64,000 nt of DNA from NCBI GenBank assembly GCA_903866625.1, contig CAIPOI010000006.1, positions 62,001 through 126,000 of the forward strand, given 5' to 3'. The stretch comes from an uncultured archaeon. GTDB taxonomy: Archaea > Nanobdellota > Nanobdellia > Pacearchaeales > GW2011-AR1. Positions 18,126 to 26,884 of the stretch are shown piece after piece; the stretch's first letter is position 1; each line of letters opens with the position of its first letter. The notes below the pieces were generated by a model. The model was not told the DNA's origin, made no database searches, and worked only from the letters and a program-made list of their open reading frames with translations. Made by a program: the position numbers and the translations under genes.

Positions 18126-19092
18126 AACAATAACTTTTGGATGTACTCTTTTGAATGAAGAAGATAATATAGAAACCTTTCTTAATTCTATAACTGAACA
18201 ATCAATAAAACCACAGGAAATTGTAATTGTGGATGGTGGTTCAACCGATAGGACTCTTGAAATAATAAAAAGGATTCAGAAAGAATCAAAAGTGCCTATC
18301 AAAGTTGTAGTAAGCAAGGGCGCGAATATAGCAAAAGGAAGAAATATTTATACACGCTTGGCAAAAAGTGATTTATTATTTTCTGGAGATGCAAGCACAA
18401 GATTTGAAAAAGATTGGATAAAAAAACTTCTTAAGGGTTTTGAGGCAGGCGGAGATGTAGTTTTCGGAACATATGTTCCAGAAGAGCCAAAAACTATATT
18501 TGATAAAGTAGTTAATACTCGCGTTAGAGACTATTCAAAGTATAGTGAAGAAGATTGGGCTAAGGAAGAACCTTCTAATCGTCAAGCAGCCTATAAAATG
18601 TCAAGTTGGAAAAAGGTTGGGAAGTTTCCTGAATGGATGAATCGAGCAGATGATGCTTGGATTTATGAAAAAGCCAAAAAGATGGGACTAAAATTTGTAC
18701 CTGTAAAGGATGCAAAGGTTTATTGGAAACCCAGAAAAAGTCTTAAAGAATATGTTAATCTTGCGTATCAAGATTCTTTGTCGGATGGAATAGCAGTCAA
18801 TATAATTTTAAGAAGAAAGATTTATTTTGCAGAAATATTTGTTGCTCTTTTTTTCGTTTTTTCAGTTATTTATAGTTTTTTTAATAGAATTTTTGGATTT
18901 ATTGCTATGGGAATAGTCTTGGCAATCTTCTTAGCTTATGCTTTAAAAACTTCCCTAAAATCTAAAGAGATAATAGTTTGCATATATGCTGGGATTATAT
19001 CTGTCTTGCTATTTTTTGCACATTCTTTTGGAGCTATAATTGGATTGATTATAAAACTAATAAGGCTCATTAAAAGAGAAAAAAATCGATAA
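18115..19092 (+). CDS. GT2 glycosyltransferase with C-terminal membrane helices
   Basis: A family 2 glycosyltransferase of about 325 residues. The GT-A domain has GCTLLNEEDNIETFL, VDGGSTDRT and the metal-binding SGDAS motif; three hydrophobic segments near residues 240-310 anchor it. The ATG at 18115 is preferred to the in-frame TTG at 18103 because the domain begins right after it. Its start overlaps the end of the deacetylase gene. Confidence 0.88.
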   Translation: MKNKTITFGCTLLNEEDNIETFLNSITEQSIKPQEIVIVDGGSTDRTLEIIKRIQKESKVPIKVVVSKGANIAKGRNIYTRLAKSDLLFSGDASTRFEKDWIKKLLKGFEAGGDVVFGTYVPEEPKTIFDKVVNTRVRDYSKYSEEDWAKEEPSNRQAAYKMSSWKKVGKFPEWMNRADDAWIYEKAKKMGLKFVPVKDAKVYWKPRKSLKEYVNLAYQDSLSDGIAVNIILRRKIYFAEIFVALFFVFSVIYSFFNRIFGFIAMGIVLAIFLAYALKTSLKSKEIIVCIYAGIISVLLFFAHSFGAIIGLIIKLIRLIKREKNR

Positions 19093-19126
19093 AAAGGTTT
19101 ATAAGTAAAAATAACCAAAGAGGTTT

Positions 19127-19567
19127 ATGAAAAAATTCGAGGGACAAGAGTTCTTTAATGAATTAGAAGCTTTTCTGAAAGTACTTGAAAAGAACAAGTT
19201 TACAGAATATGTTATTCTTAAGATAGACTTTAAAAAACCAAAACATAGCGATATAGACATCCTTACAACTAAGTTTTCAAAATTACAAAATATACTTAAG
19301 AAAAACGGATATAAATGTGGCAAAGATTTAAGGTATTATAAGAAAAATAAAATCCCAATTGATTTGCATGATAAGGTTGGTTGGAATATAGCTCAGTATA
19401 GCACAAAAAAACTTATGGGCAGTAGAATAGAAAAGGAATTAAAGGGTCACAAATTTTATTATATTGGGAGATGGGATGATTTTAGAACAAAAATCGTTCA
19501 TGATATTTATACTAAATTAGTGGAGATAAAATGGAGAATTGGCAAAAAGATAGGCTTAGGCGCATAG
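19127..19567 (+). CDS. Nucleotidyltransferase-like protein
   Basis: A 146-residue protein that looks like a minimal nucleotidyltransferase-fold domain. KHSDIDILTTKF has the paired acidic residues typical of the fold, and KIPIDLHDKVGW supplies a third acidic residue on the next strand. The usual GS before the DxD is replaced by KHS. Its end overlaps the methyltransferase gene by 37 bases. The assignment rests on this motif spacing only. Confidence 0.55.
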   Translation: MKKFEGQEFFNELEAFLKVLEKNKFTEYVILKIDFKKPKHSDIDILTTKFSKLQNILKKNGYKCGKDLRYYKKNKIPIDLHDKVGWNIAQYSTKKLMGSRIEKELKGHKFYYIGRWDDFRTKIVHDIYTKLVEIKWRIGKKIGLGA

Positions 19568-20109
19568 CTTCAATTGCGAATGCACACATAAGTGCAGGTT
19601 CAAAAGTTTTAGATATTGGTTGTTATAATAGACATATACTACCTCTCTTGAAACCAGGCATAAAATATACTGGAGTAGATATCAACGGAGAGTGTGATGT
19701 TAGAGTAGATCTTAATCAAGGAAAATTGCCATTCAAAGACAATTCATTTGATTTTGTTATATGTGCAGAGATATTTGAGCATATTGTTAGACCTAAAGCA
19801 TTATTAAAAGAAATAAGAAGGGTGTTAAAACCCGAGGGATATGCTGTATCTTCCATACCTAATGAAAATCATGTAATAATAAGACTGAGAAGACTCTTTA
19901 ATATCCGATACAGCTCTTTAGTATTTGATGAGAATCCCCAAAGGCATATGCACAGCCCCAGACTTTCAGAAGCAGCAGAGTTTGTAAAAAGTGAATTCGA
20001 AATAGTTAAAAAGGAGTATTACACTCCTAAATTATGGTTGCAGTTTATTGCAAACCTATGGCCCTCTGCTTTTGCAAGAGGAACAATATTTGAGGTAAGA
20101 AAAAAATGA
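19531..20109 (+). CDS. Class I SAM-dependent methyltransferase
   Basis: A 192-residue methyltransferase. Motif I is KVLDIGCYNRHI, motif II is the VDIN acidic turn, and FDFVICAEIFEHI is the motif IV region; the C-terminal part ends in LWPSAFARGTIFEVRKK. The substrate is not evident. It is the first of two adjacent methyltransferase genes and overlaps the second by ATGA, suggesting that two methyl groups are added in one pathway, probably to sugar or lipid. Confidence 0.88.
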   Translation: MENWQKDRLRRIASIANAHISAGSKVLDIGCYNRHILPLLKPGIKYTGVDINGECDVRVDLNQGKLPFKDNSFDFVICAEIFEHIVRPKALLKEIRRVLKPEGYAVSSIPNENHVIIRLRRLFNIRYSSLVFDENPQRHMHSPRLSEAAEFVKSEFEIVKKEYYTPKLWLQFIANLWPSAFARGTIFEVRKK

Positions 20110-20768
20110 AAGACGAACAAAATCAAACAATAAAGGATTTACATGTAGAAATAGAGAATATCTGCAAGGCAGGATTTCTAAGAACCTGGTATAAAGAAAA
20201 AAGATGGAAAATCGCATTAGATTGGATTGGGAGTGGAAAAAAAGTTTTAGATATTGGATGCAGATGGGGGCACATAACTTATGATATTGCTAAGAAAGGA
20301 AATGAAGTAATAGGTATTGACTTTGTACCAGAATTTATTGAAGAAGCAAAAAAGATTCATGGAGACAAAGTTAAGTTCATGGTAATGGATGCCTATGATC
20401 TAAAGTTTAAAGATAAGAGCTTTGATGCAGTTTTCCTTGGAGAAACATTTGAACATTTAATAGATCCACGAAAAGCCCTAAAGGAAATTAGAAGAGTTCT
20501 AAAAGATAATGGAGCCTTAATAATTACTACGCCCAATTTTGCTTCTTTTAGAAATAGAATAAAGACTTTTTTAGGCTATCAAAATGATGATTTTTATCTG
20601 CACATAAAAGTATGTACAAAAGAAACTCTTGAAAATCTCTTAAAAGGTGCAGGGTTTAAAATTGAAAAAATTAAGGGCAACCAAATCTCTTTCTTTAATA
20701 TAAAATTTCCTTGTCCAATAGTAAGTTTGTGCAATACTTTTATAGTAAAAGCCGTAAAGAAAAAATAA
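20106..20768 (+). CDS. Class I SAM-dependent methyltransferase
   Basis: A 220-residue methyltransferase with motif I KVLDIGCRWGHITYDIA, motif II VIGIDFVPEF and FDAVFLGETFEHL. It resembles UbiE/COQ5-like and glycan O-methyltransferases; the substrate is unknown. It begins four bases before the previous gene ends and lies one base before the radical SAM gene. Confidence 0.88.
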   Translation: MKDEQNQTIKDLHVEIENICKAGFLRTWYKEKRWKIALDWIGSGKKVLDIGCRWGHITYDIAKKGNEVIGIDFVPEFIEEAKKIHGDKVKFMVMDAYDLKFKDKSFDAVFLGETFEHLIDPRKALKEIRRVLKDNGALIITTPNFASFRNRIKTFLGYQNDDFYLHIKVCTKETLENLLKGAGFKIEKIKGNQISFFNIKFPCPIVSLCNTFIVKAVKKK

Positions 20769-20769
20769 A

Positions 20770-21750
20770 ATGAAAAGTCCTATGACTTTATATAACAGAA
20801 GGGAGACTCGTTCTTCAGTATATCCAAGAGAGATTAACTTAGAGACAACTAATTTTTGTAACCTTAGATGCATAAGCTGCCCGCAAAGAGGAGAAATGTC
20901 CAGAAAAAAAGGTTTTATGGAGTTTAATCTGTTCAAAAAAATAATAGATCAGGCAAGTGGAAATGTTAGAAATATTCAGCTCCATTTATTTGGAGAGCCA
21001 TTATTACATCCAGACATAGTAAAACAATTAAAATATGCTCATGAAAAAAAAGTAAATCTTGGAATATTTACTAATGCGGCTTTGCTTACTGATGAAAAAG
21101 CAGAAGCTCTTGCAGAATATGCAGATAGAGTAGTAATCTCTTTTAATGGAGCTACAAAAAAAGTTTATGAGAGTATTCAAGTAGGCTCTAATTTTGAAAC
21201 TACAATGAGCAAAATAAAGAAATTTTTAGAAATTGTTAATAAAAAAGGTAAATGTCTTGTTAAACTAAAATTCCTACAAATGAAAGAGAATGAAAGAGAA
21301 GCAAAGGATTTTGTGAGTCAGTGGGAAAAATATAAATCCAAAAAAGTTAATGTTAGTGTTGTAAAAGAGCATGATTGGGCAGGACAATTGGAAAATCTGC
21401 CCGAGTGGCAAGAGCAAAAAAGGGAAAGATATCCCTGTTTCTTACTTTGGAAAATGATGGCTATTGGTTGGGATGGAAGAGTTGGGGTTTGCTGTTATGA
21501 TTTTAATTTCCCAATAATTCTTGGAGATCTAAATAAGCAAACCATAAAAGAAGTTTGGAATAGTGAAAAATATAAAAAAATAAGAGAAATGCAGATAAAT
21601 AGGCAATTTGATAAACTTTCTTTGTGTAAAAATTGCACTTCTTGGACCCTTTATCCTAAAAAGTTCAGTAAATCCTACATCTTAAAGTCTTCTTTATATA
21701 GCAGTTTTTATAAACTATTAAATAAATTTGGAAAGTATAGTGTAAAATGA
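20770..21750 (+). CDS. Radical SAM/SPASM-domain enzyme, paralogue of the one at 13180
   Basis: A 326-residue radical SAM enzyme. CNLRCISC is the SAM-cluster motif (CxxxCxxC), preceded by INLETTNF. The SPASM part has the segments PCFLLWKMM, VGVCCYDF, LGDLNKQTIKEVWNSEK and LCKNCTSW, matching the enzyme at 13180 block by block. Two diverged copies in one cluster suggest two similar steps on different substrates. It overlaps the HprK-like gene by ATGA. Confidence 0.88.
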   Translation: MKSPMTLYNRRETRSSVYPREINLETTNFCNLRCISCPQRGEMSRKKGFMEFNLFKKIIDQASGNVRNIQLHLFGEPLLHPDIVKQLKYAHEKKVNLGIFTNAALLTDEKAEALAEYADRVVISFNGATKKVYESIQVGSNFETTMSKIKKFLEIVNKKGKCLVKLKFLQMKENEREAKDFVSQWEKYKSKKVNVSVVKEHDWAGQLENLPEWQEQKRERYPCFLLWKMMAIGWDGRVGVCCYDFNFPIILGDLNKQTIKEVWNSEKYKKIREMQINRQFDKLSLCKNCTSWTLYPKKFSKSYILKSSLYSSFYKLLNKFGKYSVK

Positions 21751-22727
21751 AAGTTTTATTAAAATTCCCCGAATGTAACATGCAAGTTATTTCCAATAAT
21801 GCTGGATTTCTTGAATTTGTTAGAAGCAACTATTATTTATTTTTAGCAGACAAGCTTGAAAAGATTGATTTGACATCCAAGATAAATTTTGGAGCAGATA
21901 AATTTAAAGAATTGCCCATAAGAATCTCATCAAAGGCTACCCTATCTAAAGATGCTTTAGTCTATAATGATTCCCCCCTAAGCATACAAATAAAAGATAA
22001 ACCACTTATATTTGAAGCAAATTTTAAGCCTACTTTGATAAAACATGTTGCAAGAGCGCTATTAAGAGGAACTACACGAAGGAGAAACGATTATTATGAG
22101 TATTTAATACAAAAAATGGTAAGATATCCTTTGTTTTTTTATTGGGAAAGAAAGGGTTTTCAATTACATCATTCTGCATCTATAGAAAAAAACGGAAAAG
22201 TGTTCTTATTTTTAGGATTAGATAAAATGGGTAAAAGTACTACTTCTCTAAAGATGTCTCTAAAGGGCTATAAAATTATGTCTGATAATTTTACACTAAT
22301 AAAAGATGGAAAAGTATACCCTTATCTGAGAGGAGTTCGTGCAACAGATTTTGTTAGAAAAAATTTACCTGAATTGAGATTTAAAAATCTAAAAATTGAT
22401 GGAAATAAATATCAGATAGTCTTAGACAATAAAAATTTCTGCTTTAAGCCTACCAAGATAAAAAAATTATTTTTTATGAGAAGAGGCACAGGATTTAAAT
22501 GTGAAAAAATAGATTCACAGCAAGCAGCAGAACAGCTTTTAAGCATATCCAATGCTTCTTTGGAGTATCCTCATCATCACTATACTTCACTGATACCTTT
22601 TGTAACAAGGGATAAAATAGCCATAAGTAGATACAAAAAATATTTAGAATTAGCACAAATACCCGCATATAATTTAGAATATTCTAATTTCAAAGATGTG
22701 GAAGAAATAGAAAAAGAGCTTGAATAA
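21747..22727 (+). CDS. HPr-kinase-like P-loop protein
   Basis: A 326-residue protein with a P-loop near residue 157 (FLFLGLDKMGKSTTSLKM) and DNFTLIKDGKVYPYLRG, the layout of HprK/PEP-carboxykinase-fold proteins found in bacterial and archaeal polysaccharide loci. The usual GxxGxGKS is altered to GLDKMGKS but keeps the Lys and Ser. Such proteins are thought to phosphorylate small molecules or regulate glycan synthesis; the substrate is unknown. The N-terminal 130 residues do not resemble HprK. Confidence 0.72.
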   Translation: MKVLLKFPECNMQVISNNAGFLEFVRSNYYLFLADKLEKIDLTSKINFGADKFKELPIRISSKATLSKDALVYNDSPLSIQIKDKPLIFEANFKPTLIKHVARALLRGTTRRRNDYYEYLIQKMVRYPLFFYWERKGFQLHHSASIEKNGKVFLFLGLDKMGKSTTSLKMSLKGYKIMSDNFTLIKDGKVYPYLRGVRATDFVRKNLPELRFKNLKIDGNKYQIVLDNKNFCFKPTKIKKLFFMRRGTGFKCEKIDSQQAAEQLLSISNASLEYPHHHYTSLIPFVTRDKIAISRYKKYLELAQIPAYNLEYSNFKDVEEIEKELE

Positions 22728-22728
22728 A

Positions 22729-23499
22729 ATGGAAGTTAGTGCGATAATACCTACTTATAATCGTAAGGAAATGTTGGAAAAGAATCTAAAGGTTCTTATA
22801 AATTTTAAGGAGATTAAGGAAGTAATTATAGTAGATGATGGTAGTACAGACAATACTTTTGAAATATTAAAAAAATTCTCAGATAAACTCAAAATCAAAT
22901 ATACAAAAAATAAAGTTACAATTGGTTCTGCTTACTCTTGGAACAAAGGCATATCTTTAGCTTCAAAAGATTATATTCTCTTATTGAATGACGATACTCG
23001 TATAATTGAGGATAATTTCTTTGAGATTCTTGCAGAAGATAAAGAAAAAGCAGACATAATTGGCCCTGCATTAAAGAACACTAAATATGAAAAAATAAAT
23101 TTTTTATATAAAATAAGAAAAGTTTTACTCCATATTCTTATAGGGGATCCACTCAAGGCATTTTCTGCAAAGCCCAAATATGTAGATTTTGTTTCAGGAG
23201 TTATGTTTTCTTCAAAGAAAATAATGGCAGAGATAGGTTTTGATGAAGGGTACGAGGGCAATTGTTTTAGAGAGGAATCAGATTTTCAAAAGAGAGCAAA
23301 GAATAGGGGGTATAAAATATTTTATGATCCTCGAATAAGTGTTTTGCATGACCAAACTAATGAAGGTGGGCAGAGAAGATTCTCTAAAGAAGAGGATAAA
23401 AGGTGGAGAAAAGTAAATCACCATAGATTTTTAGATAAAAATTATAAGATATTAAGAATTTTTTGGAAACCTCTTTTCTGGATTTTTACAAAGTTTTAA
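22729..23499 (+). CDS. GT2 glycosyltransferase
   Basis: A family 2 glycosyltransferase of about 256 residues: SAIIPTYNRKEM, VIIVDDGSTDNTF and LLNDDTRI with the metal Asp pair. FREESDFQKRAKNRGYKI is the usual acceptor-side block. It lacks clear membrane helices. The ATG at 22729 follows the previous stop by one base; an in-frame TTG nine bases earlier is less likely. It ends convergently with the flippase gene with a 14-base overlap. Confidence 0.9.
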   Translation: MEVSAIIPTYNRKEMLEKNLKVLINFKEIKEVIIVDDGSTDNTFEILKKFSDKLKIKYTKNKVTIGSAYSWNKGISLASKDYILLLNDDTRIIEDNFFEILAEDKEKADIIGPALKNTKYEKINFLYKIRKVLLHILIGDPLKAFSAKPKYVDFVSGVMFSSKKIMAEIGFDEGYEGNCFREESDFQKRAKNRGYKIFYDPRISVLHDQTNEGGQRRFSKEEDKRWRKVNHHRFLDKNYKILRIFWKPLFWIFTKF

Positions 23500-24865
23500 T
23501 TCTTCTCTTATTGAAAAATAAAGAAGAAAGATAGAAAATTCTGCTGATGATTATTGCTATAGAAGCCCCGAAAACTGCAAAACTTTCAGAGTATCTTAAG
23601 AAATAGGTTACTAAGAAAACATTAAGCACAAGATTTAATAGAGTGGATAGTGCTAAAAATTTTGCTATTACTTTAGTTTTAGCCTGAGAAATAAAAAAAC
23701 TTTCATATAGTGCAGATATTGGCAAGACGATTAGAAGAATTGCTAACAATCTAAAAATATTTATTGATTCAGTATAATTAATTCCGTAGATTATACCAAT
23801 TATTAGTGGGGCAAAAGTAAGAGAAAGAATGAATCCGATAAGTGAAAGAATCACAACTAAATTTAAAACCTTTCTAAATCCTACCTGAAGTTGAGTTCCA
23901 TTGAGCCTACTGAATATTGGCAAAAGAGAAGTTGAAAATGTAATTAATAATGCAATAGAACCTGCTAAATTAAGCGCTGCGCTGTAGTGTCCAATTATTG
24001 AAGCAGAAACAAAATGGCCCAAGATAATCATATCAATATATCCAAAAATTAATCCGGATAAAGAAAGCAAAGACAAATTAAAAATAAATCCTCTTATTGA
24101 ACTTTTTTCATCATGAGAGAGTTTTTTGGATTTTTTTGATAAGCTTAAAAGATTCTTTCTTACTATTCTTGCATAAAAAATTAGAATTAAAATGTAACAA
24201 ATAGTGATTGATGCAATCAAATTAAGAGTTATAATATCTCTAGAATAAGCCATTTTTATAGAGAATAGTGCCAAGGCCGGAACTAAAACCAATCTTAATA
24301 GTTGAAAAACTATTTCTTTTACAAGGGGTTTCTTAAATTGATTCAATCCATTAAATATTCCATCTATAAAGTTTATCAGGTTATAAGCAAACAAATAAAC
24401 AATTCCTGCAAGCAATGCAAAGAATATTGGTTTATTATAGTAGTAATGAGAGATTGGCCAAGAGATTGCAAGAAGTATAAACCCTGCGATTATAATTAAA
24501 ATAATTTTAAATTTGAATAAGTACTGAATATATGCTCTTGCGGAAGAATTTTTATGTTTACCCATGGCGTTTGAAATAAATCTAATTGTTGCAGAAGTTA
24601 TACCTAGGTCAGATAGACTGGTGAATATTACTATTGTTGCTAGAGCCAAACTGTATAATCCAAATAGTTCTGGCATCAATATTCTCGCTAATAATATTGT
24701 AAAAAATAGCGAACCTATTTTACCAGTAAGAGAAGTGGAGAATTGAAAAATAGAATTCTTTATTGCTAAGCCAGTATAGCCCGAATAATCTCTTTTTATT
24801 ATCCTCTTAAGAATACCCTTAAAATCATTTCCAGCAGTATTTATTCTCTTGATTACCTCTTGCAT
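23486..24865 (-). CDS. Polysaccharide/lipid-linked glycan flippase (Wzx/MATE-like)
   Basis: A 459-residue protein with 12-14 membrane helices and the N-terminal pattern of the Wzx (RfbX) branch of the MOP exporter superfamily: FQFSTSLTGKIGSLFFTILL, then ILMPELFGLYSLA. These proteins flip lipid-linked glycans to the outer face. It probably hands the glycan built by this cluster to AglB, although it is on the opposite strand. It lies two bases from the following membrane-protein gene and shares a unit with secDF. Confidence 0.88.
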   Translation of the reverse strand: MQEVIKRINTAGNDFKGILKRIIKRDYSGYTGLAIKNSIFQFSTSLTGKIGSLFFTILLARILMPELFGLYSLALATIVIFTSLSDLGITSATIRFISNAMGKHKNSSARAYIQYLFKFKIILIIIAGFILLAISWPISHYYYNKPIFFALLAGIVYLFAYNLINFIDGIFNGLNQFKKPLVKEIVFQLLRLVLVPALALFSIKMAYSRDIITLNLIASITICYILILIFYARIVRKNLLSLSKKSKKLSHDEKSSIRGFIFNLSLLSLSGLIFGYIDMIILGHFVSASIIGHYSAALNLAGSIALLITFSTSLLPIFSRLNGTQLQVGFRKVLNLVVILSLIGFILSLTFAPLIIGIIYGINYTESINIFRLLAILLIVLPISALYESFFISQAKTKVIAKFLALSTLLNLVLNVFLVTYFLRYSESFAVFGASIAIIISRIFYLSSLFFNKRRIKTL

Positions 24866-24867
24866 GA

Positions 24868-25326
24868 TTAATTTAGCTTCTTGCGCTTTTTATTCTTTAT
24901 GAATAGGTGAATTTGAGAAGTTTTTGAATGTAAGGATTGCCCATGGTTAATTAGGTCAATATAGTCTAAAATTAGATGAAATAAAACTCCGATTAGTATG
25001 AACACTAAAACTGGAAAAGGCAAGGTTAGAATTATTAATATTAGAACAAATTCGACACCATGAAGTATAAAATGTGGATGAACTTTCTTTAAATTTTCTT
25101 TCTTAGAGGAATTATAAAATTTTTTGTGCTCGCAATAAAAGTAGTTATATGCCCTCTTTAAGCTCATATCTTTGTTTTGAAATACAAACAACAAATAGTG
25201 GTCTATATCCATAAGAACAGAGGACAAAAATATTATTGAAGCAAAAAGTAAAGTTATGCTTGGAAATAAAATAAATAACAAAATTGAAAAAATAAACCCA
25301 AAAATAATATGTCTTGAGACTAACAT
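24868..25326 (-). CDS. Multi-pass membrane protein, YdjM/DUF457-like
   Basis: A 152-residue protein with four hydrophobic segments. Conserved-looking polar motifs sit at the helix ends: MDIDHYLLF, HPHFILHGVEF and FHLILDYIDLINHG. This Asp/His pattern is like that of membrane-bound metal-dependent hydrolases of the YdjM/DUF457 type; the assignment is tentative. The ATG at 25326 is chosen because it lies just past the secD stop; a TTG start at 25374 would overlap secD. Confidence 0.6.
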   Translation of the reverse strand: MLVSRHIIFGFIFSILLFILFPSITLLFASIIFLSSVLMDIDHYLLFVFQNKDMSLKRAYNYFYCEHKKFYNSSKKENLKKVHPHFILHGVEFVLILIILTLPFPVLVFILIGVLFHLILDYIDLINHGQSLHSKTSQIHLFIKNKKRKKLN

Positions 25327-25336
25327 GTGAATATAA

Positions 25337-26884
25337 TTAGTTATGATCTTCAATTCTTTTGATAATATCTGCAAAAGCAGGACGTGTTATGAATACTCCT
25401 GCAGTTATACCTATAAGCGTTGTTATCGCGAAACCCTTTAGTAAACCTGCTCCTGCTGCACCTATGCCCATAAATTGGAATAAGCCTGTTAGAGGAACTA
25501 AGGAAACAAAAGCTGTAGCAAAAGAAGTGAATATTATAAATAAAGCTTTTTTTATTCTTTCTTTTAGAGAGTCTACTTTAAATCTGGACTCATCAAGAAT
25601 AACTATCTGAGAATCAACTCCTGTACCAATTGTTGCAATAATACCTGCAATAGAAGGCAAATCAAGGTTCCATTTGATTAGTGCAGCGAATCCTAAGATG
25701 ATAACCAGTTCAGAGAAAGAAGTGAAAAGTAAGGCTAAGGATATTTTTATGTTCCTATATCGCAGGAATATGATGATAGAAACTGCTAACATAGCAAATA
25801 ATCCTCCAATTAATATTGCTTCTGTAAAACTTTTTCCTAAAACTGGAGAAATTGTATCAAGCTTTGAAATTTCTAATTGATAAGGAAGACTTCCTGTAAT
25901 AAGAATAGTTTGAAGCTTTTTCATATTTGTTTCTGCATCAACAACTGCGGAAGCTCTATCTTTTCCAGTTCCAGAACCTTGAATAGATATCTGAGTCGTA
26001 ATTTGTCCTTTCAAATCCTTTGAAATATATAATGAATCTGCAAGCTTTCCGTCAATGTATAAATCTAATTTCTGGGAAAGATAACCTGGATCTTCTGTGC
26101 TTATTGAAAGATTTCCAGTTACTGCTGCTTGACGTTTTGCAGCTTCTTCTGTTAAAGAAATAGGAAATCTAAATCTGCATACTTCTCCGCTACTTGTTGA
26201 AGAACATCCTTCTATTCCAGATTGCTGGCCAGATCTTTCAACATGAGCAATATCTTTTCCGCCAGTAAAGATAGTTTCATTACCAATTTTTCCCTCAAAT
26301 TTTCCTTGCTGTAAAATTAAATCTTCTAAATCTTTTGGAGTAGAACCTGCAATTTCTATAATCATAAAATTATTCCCCTGCATATCTGAAGCTTTCTTTA
26401 TATTCAAATCGGATAAGCCCACAAGATTAAACCTTTCTTGAGAAATTGAGATTAAATCAGTCAATTCTGAGTCGGTTAGACTATGATTCTTTGCAGTTAT
26501 TAGGGCTCTTGCTCCACCCTGAATGTCTAATCCGGTTTTTATTCTTATTCCAGACCTCTCTGAAACAATTATCTGATTTTTTATAGAAGAATTAAACAGA
26601 CCTATAATTTCTTGTTTATTTGTTTGAATATCTAATTTATTCATTTGTTTATCCGATAGTAAAGACATAGAATTTTGAAAATCACTAACGTTCTTGATGG
26701 TCTGACCATTTACAGTAAGGATTATTTCACCAACAGTTAATCCTTGATCTGACAGAGAGGTATTTTTTTCAACAAATTTTACATAAACCCCTGAAGTTGT
26801 AAACAAATCCTTAAAAGAAAATATAAAGTATAAAGAGAATACTAAAAAGATTATTAACACCCAAGTTTTTACACTTAATTTCAT
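25337..26884 (-). CDS. secD: Protein-export membrane protein SecD
   Basis: A 515-residue SecD, which works with SecF at the translocon in a step driven by the ion gradient. One N-terminal helix is followed by a large external domain with GIRIKTGLDIQGGARALI (the D1 motif) and then six-helix RND-type membrane blocks, including GIIATIGTGVDSQIVILDE. An early PDZ-like segment (GLTVGEIILTVNGQTI) is present, as is common in archaeal SecD. Archaea lack SecA, so SecDF acts on the receiving side. Its start overlaps the secF stop by four bases. Confidence 0.95.
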   Translation of the reverse strand: MKLSVKTWVLIIFLVFSLYFIFSFKDLFTTSGVYVKFVEKNTSLSDQGLTVGEIILTVNGQTIKNVSDFQNSMSLLSDKQMNKLDIQTNKQEIIGLFNSSIKNQIIVSERSGIRIKTGLDIQGGARALITAKNHSLTDSELTDLISISQERFNLVGLSDLNIKKASDMQGNNFMIIEIAGSTPKDLEDLILQQGKFEGKIGNETIFTGGKDIAHVERSGQQSGIEGCSSTSSGEVCRFRFPISLTEEAAKRQAAVTGNLSISTEDPGYLSQKLDLYIDGKLADSLYISKDLKGQITTQISIQGSGTGKDRASAVVDAETNMKKLQTILITGSLPYQLEISKLDTISPVLGKSFTEAILIGGLFAMLAVSIIIFLRYRNIKISLALLFTSFSELVIILGFAALIKWNLDLPSIAGIIATIGTGVDSQIVILDESRFKVDSLKERIKKALFIIFTSFATAFVSLVPLTGLFQFMGIGAAGAGLLKGFAITTLIGITAGVFITRPAFADIIKRIEDHN

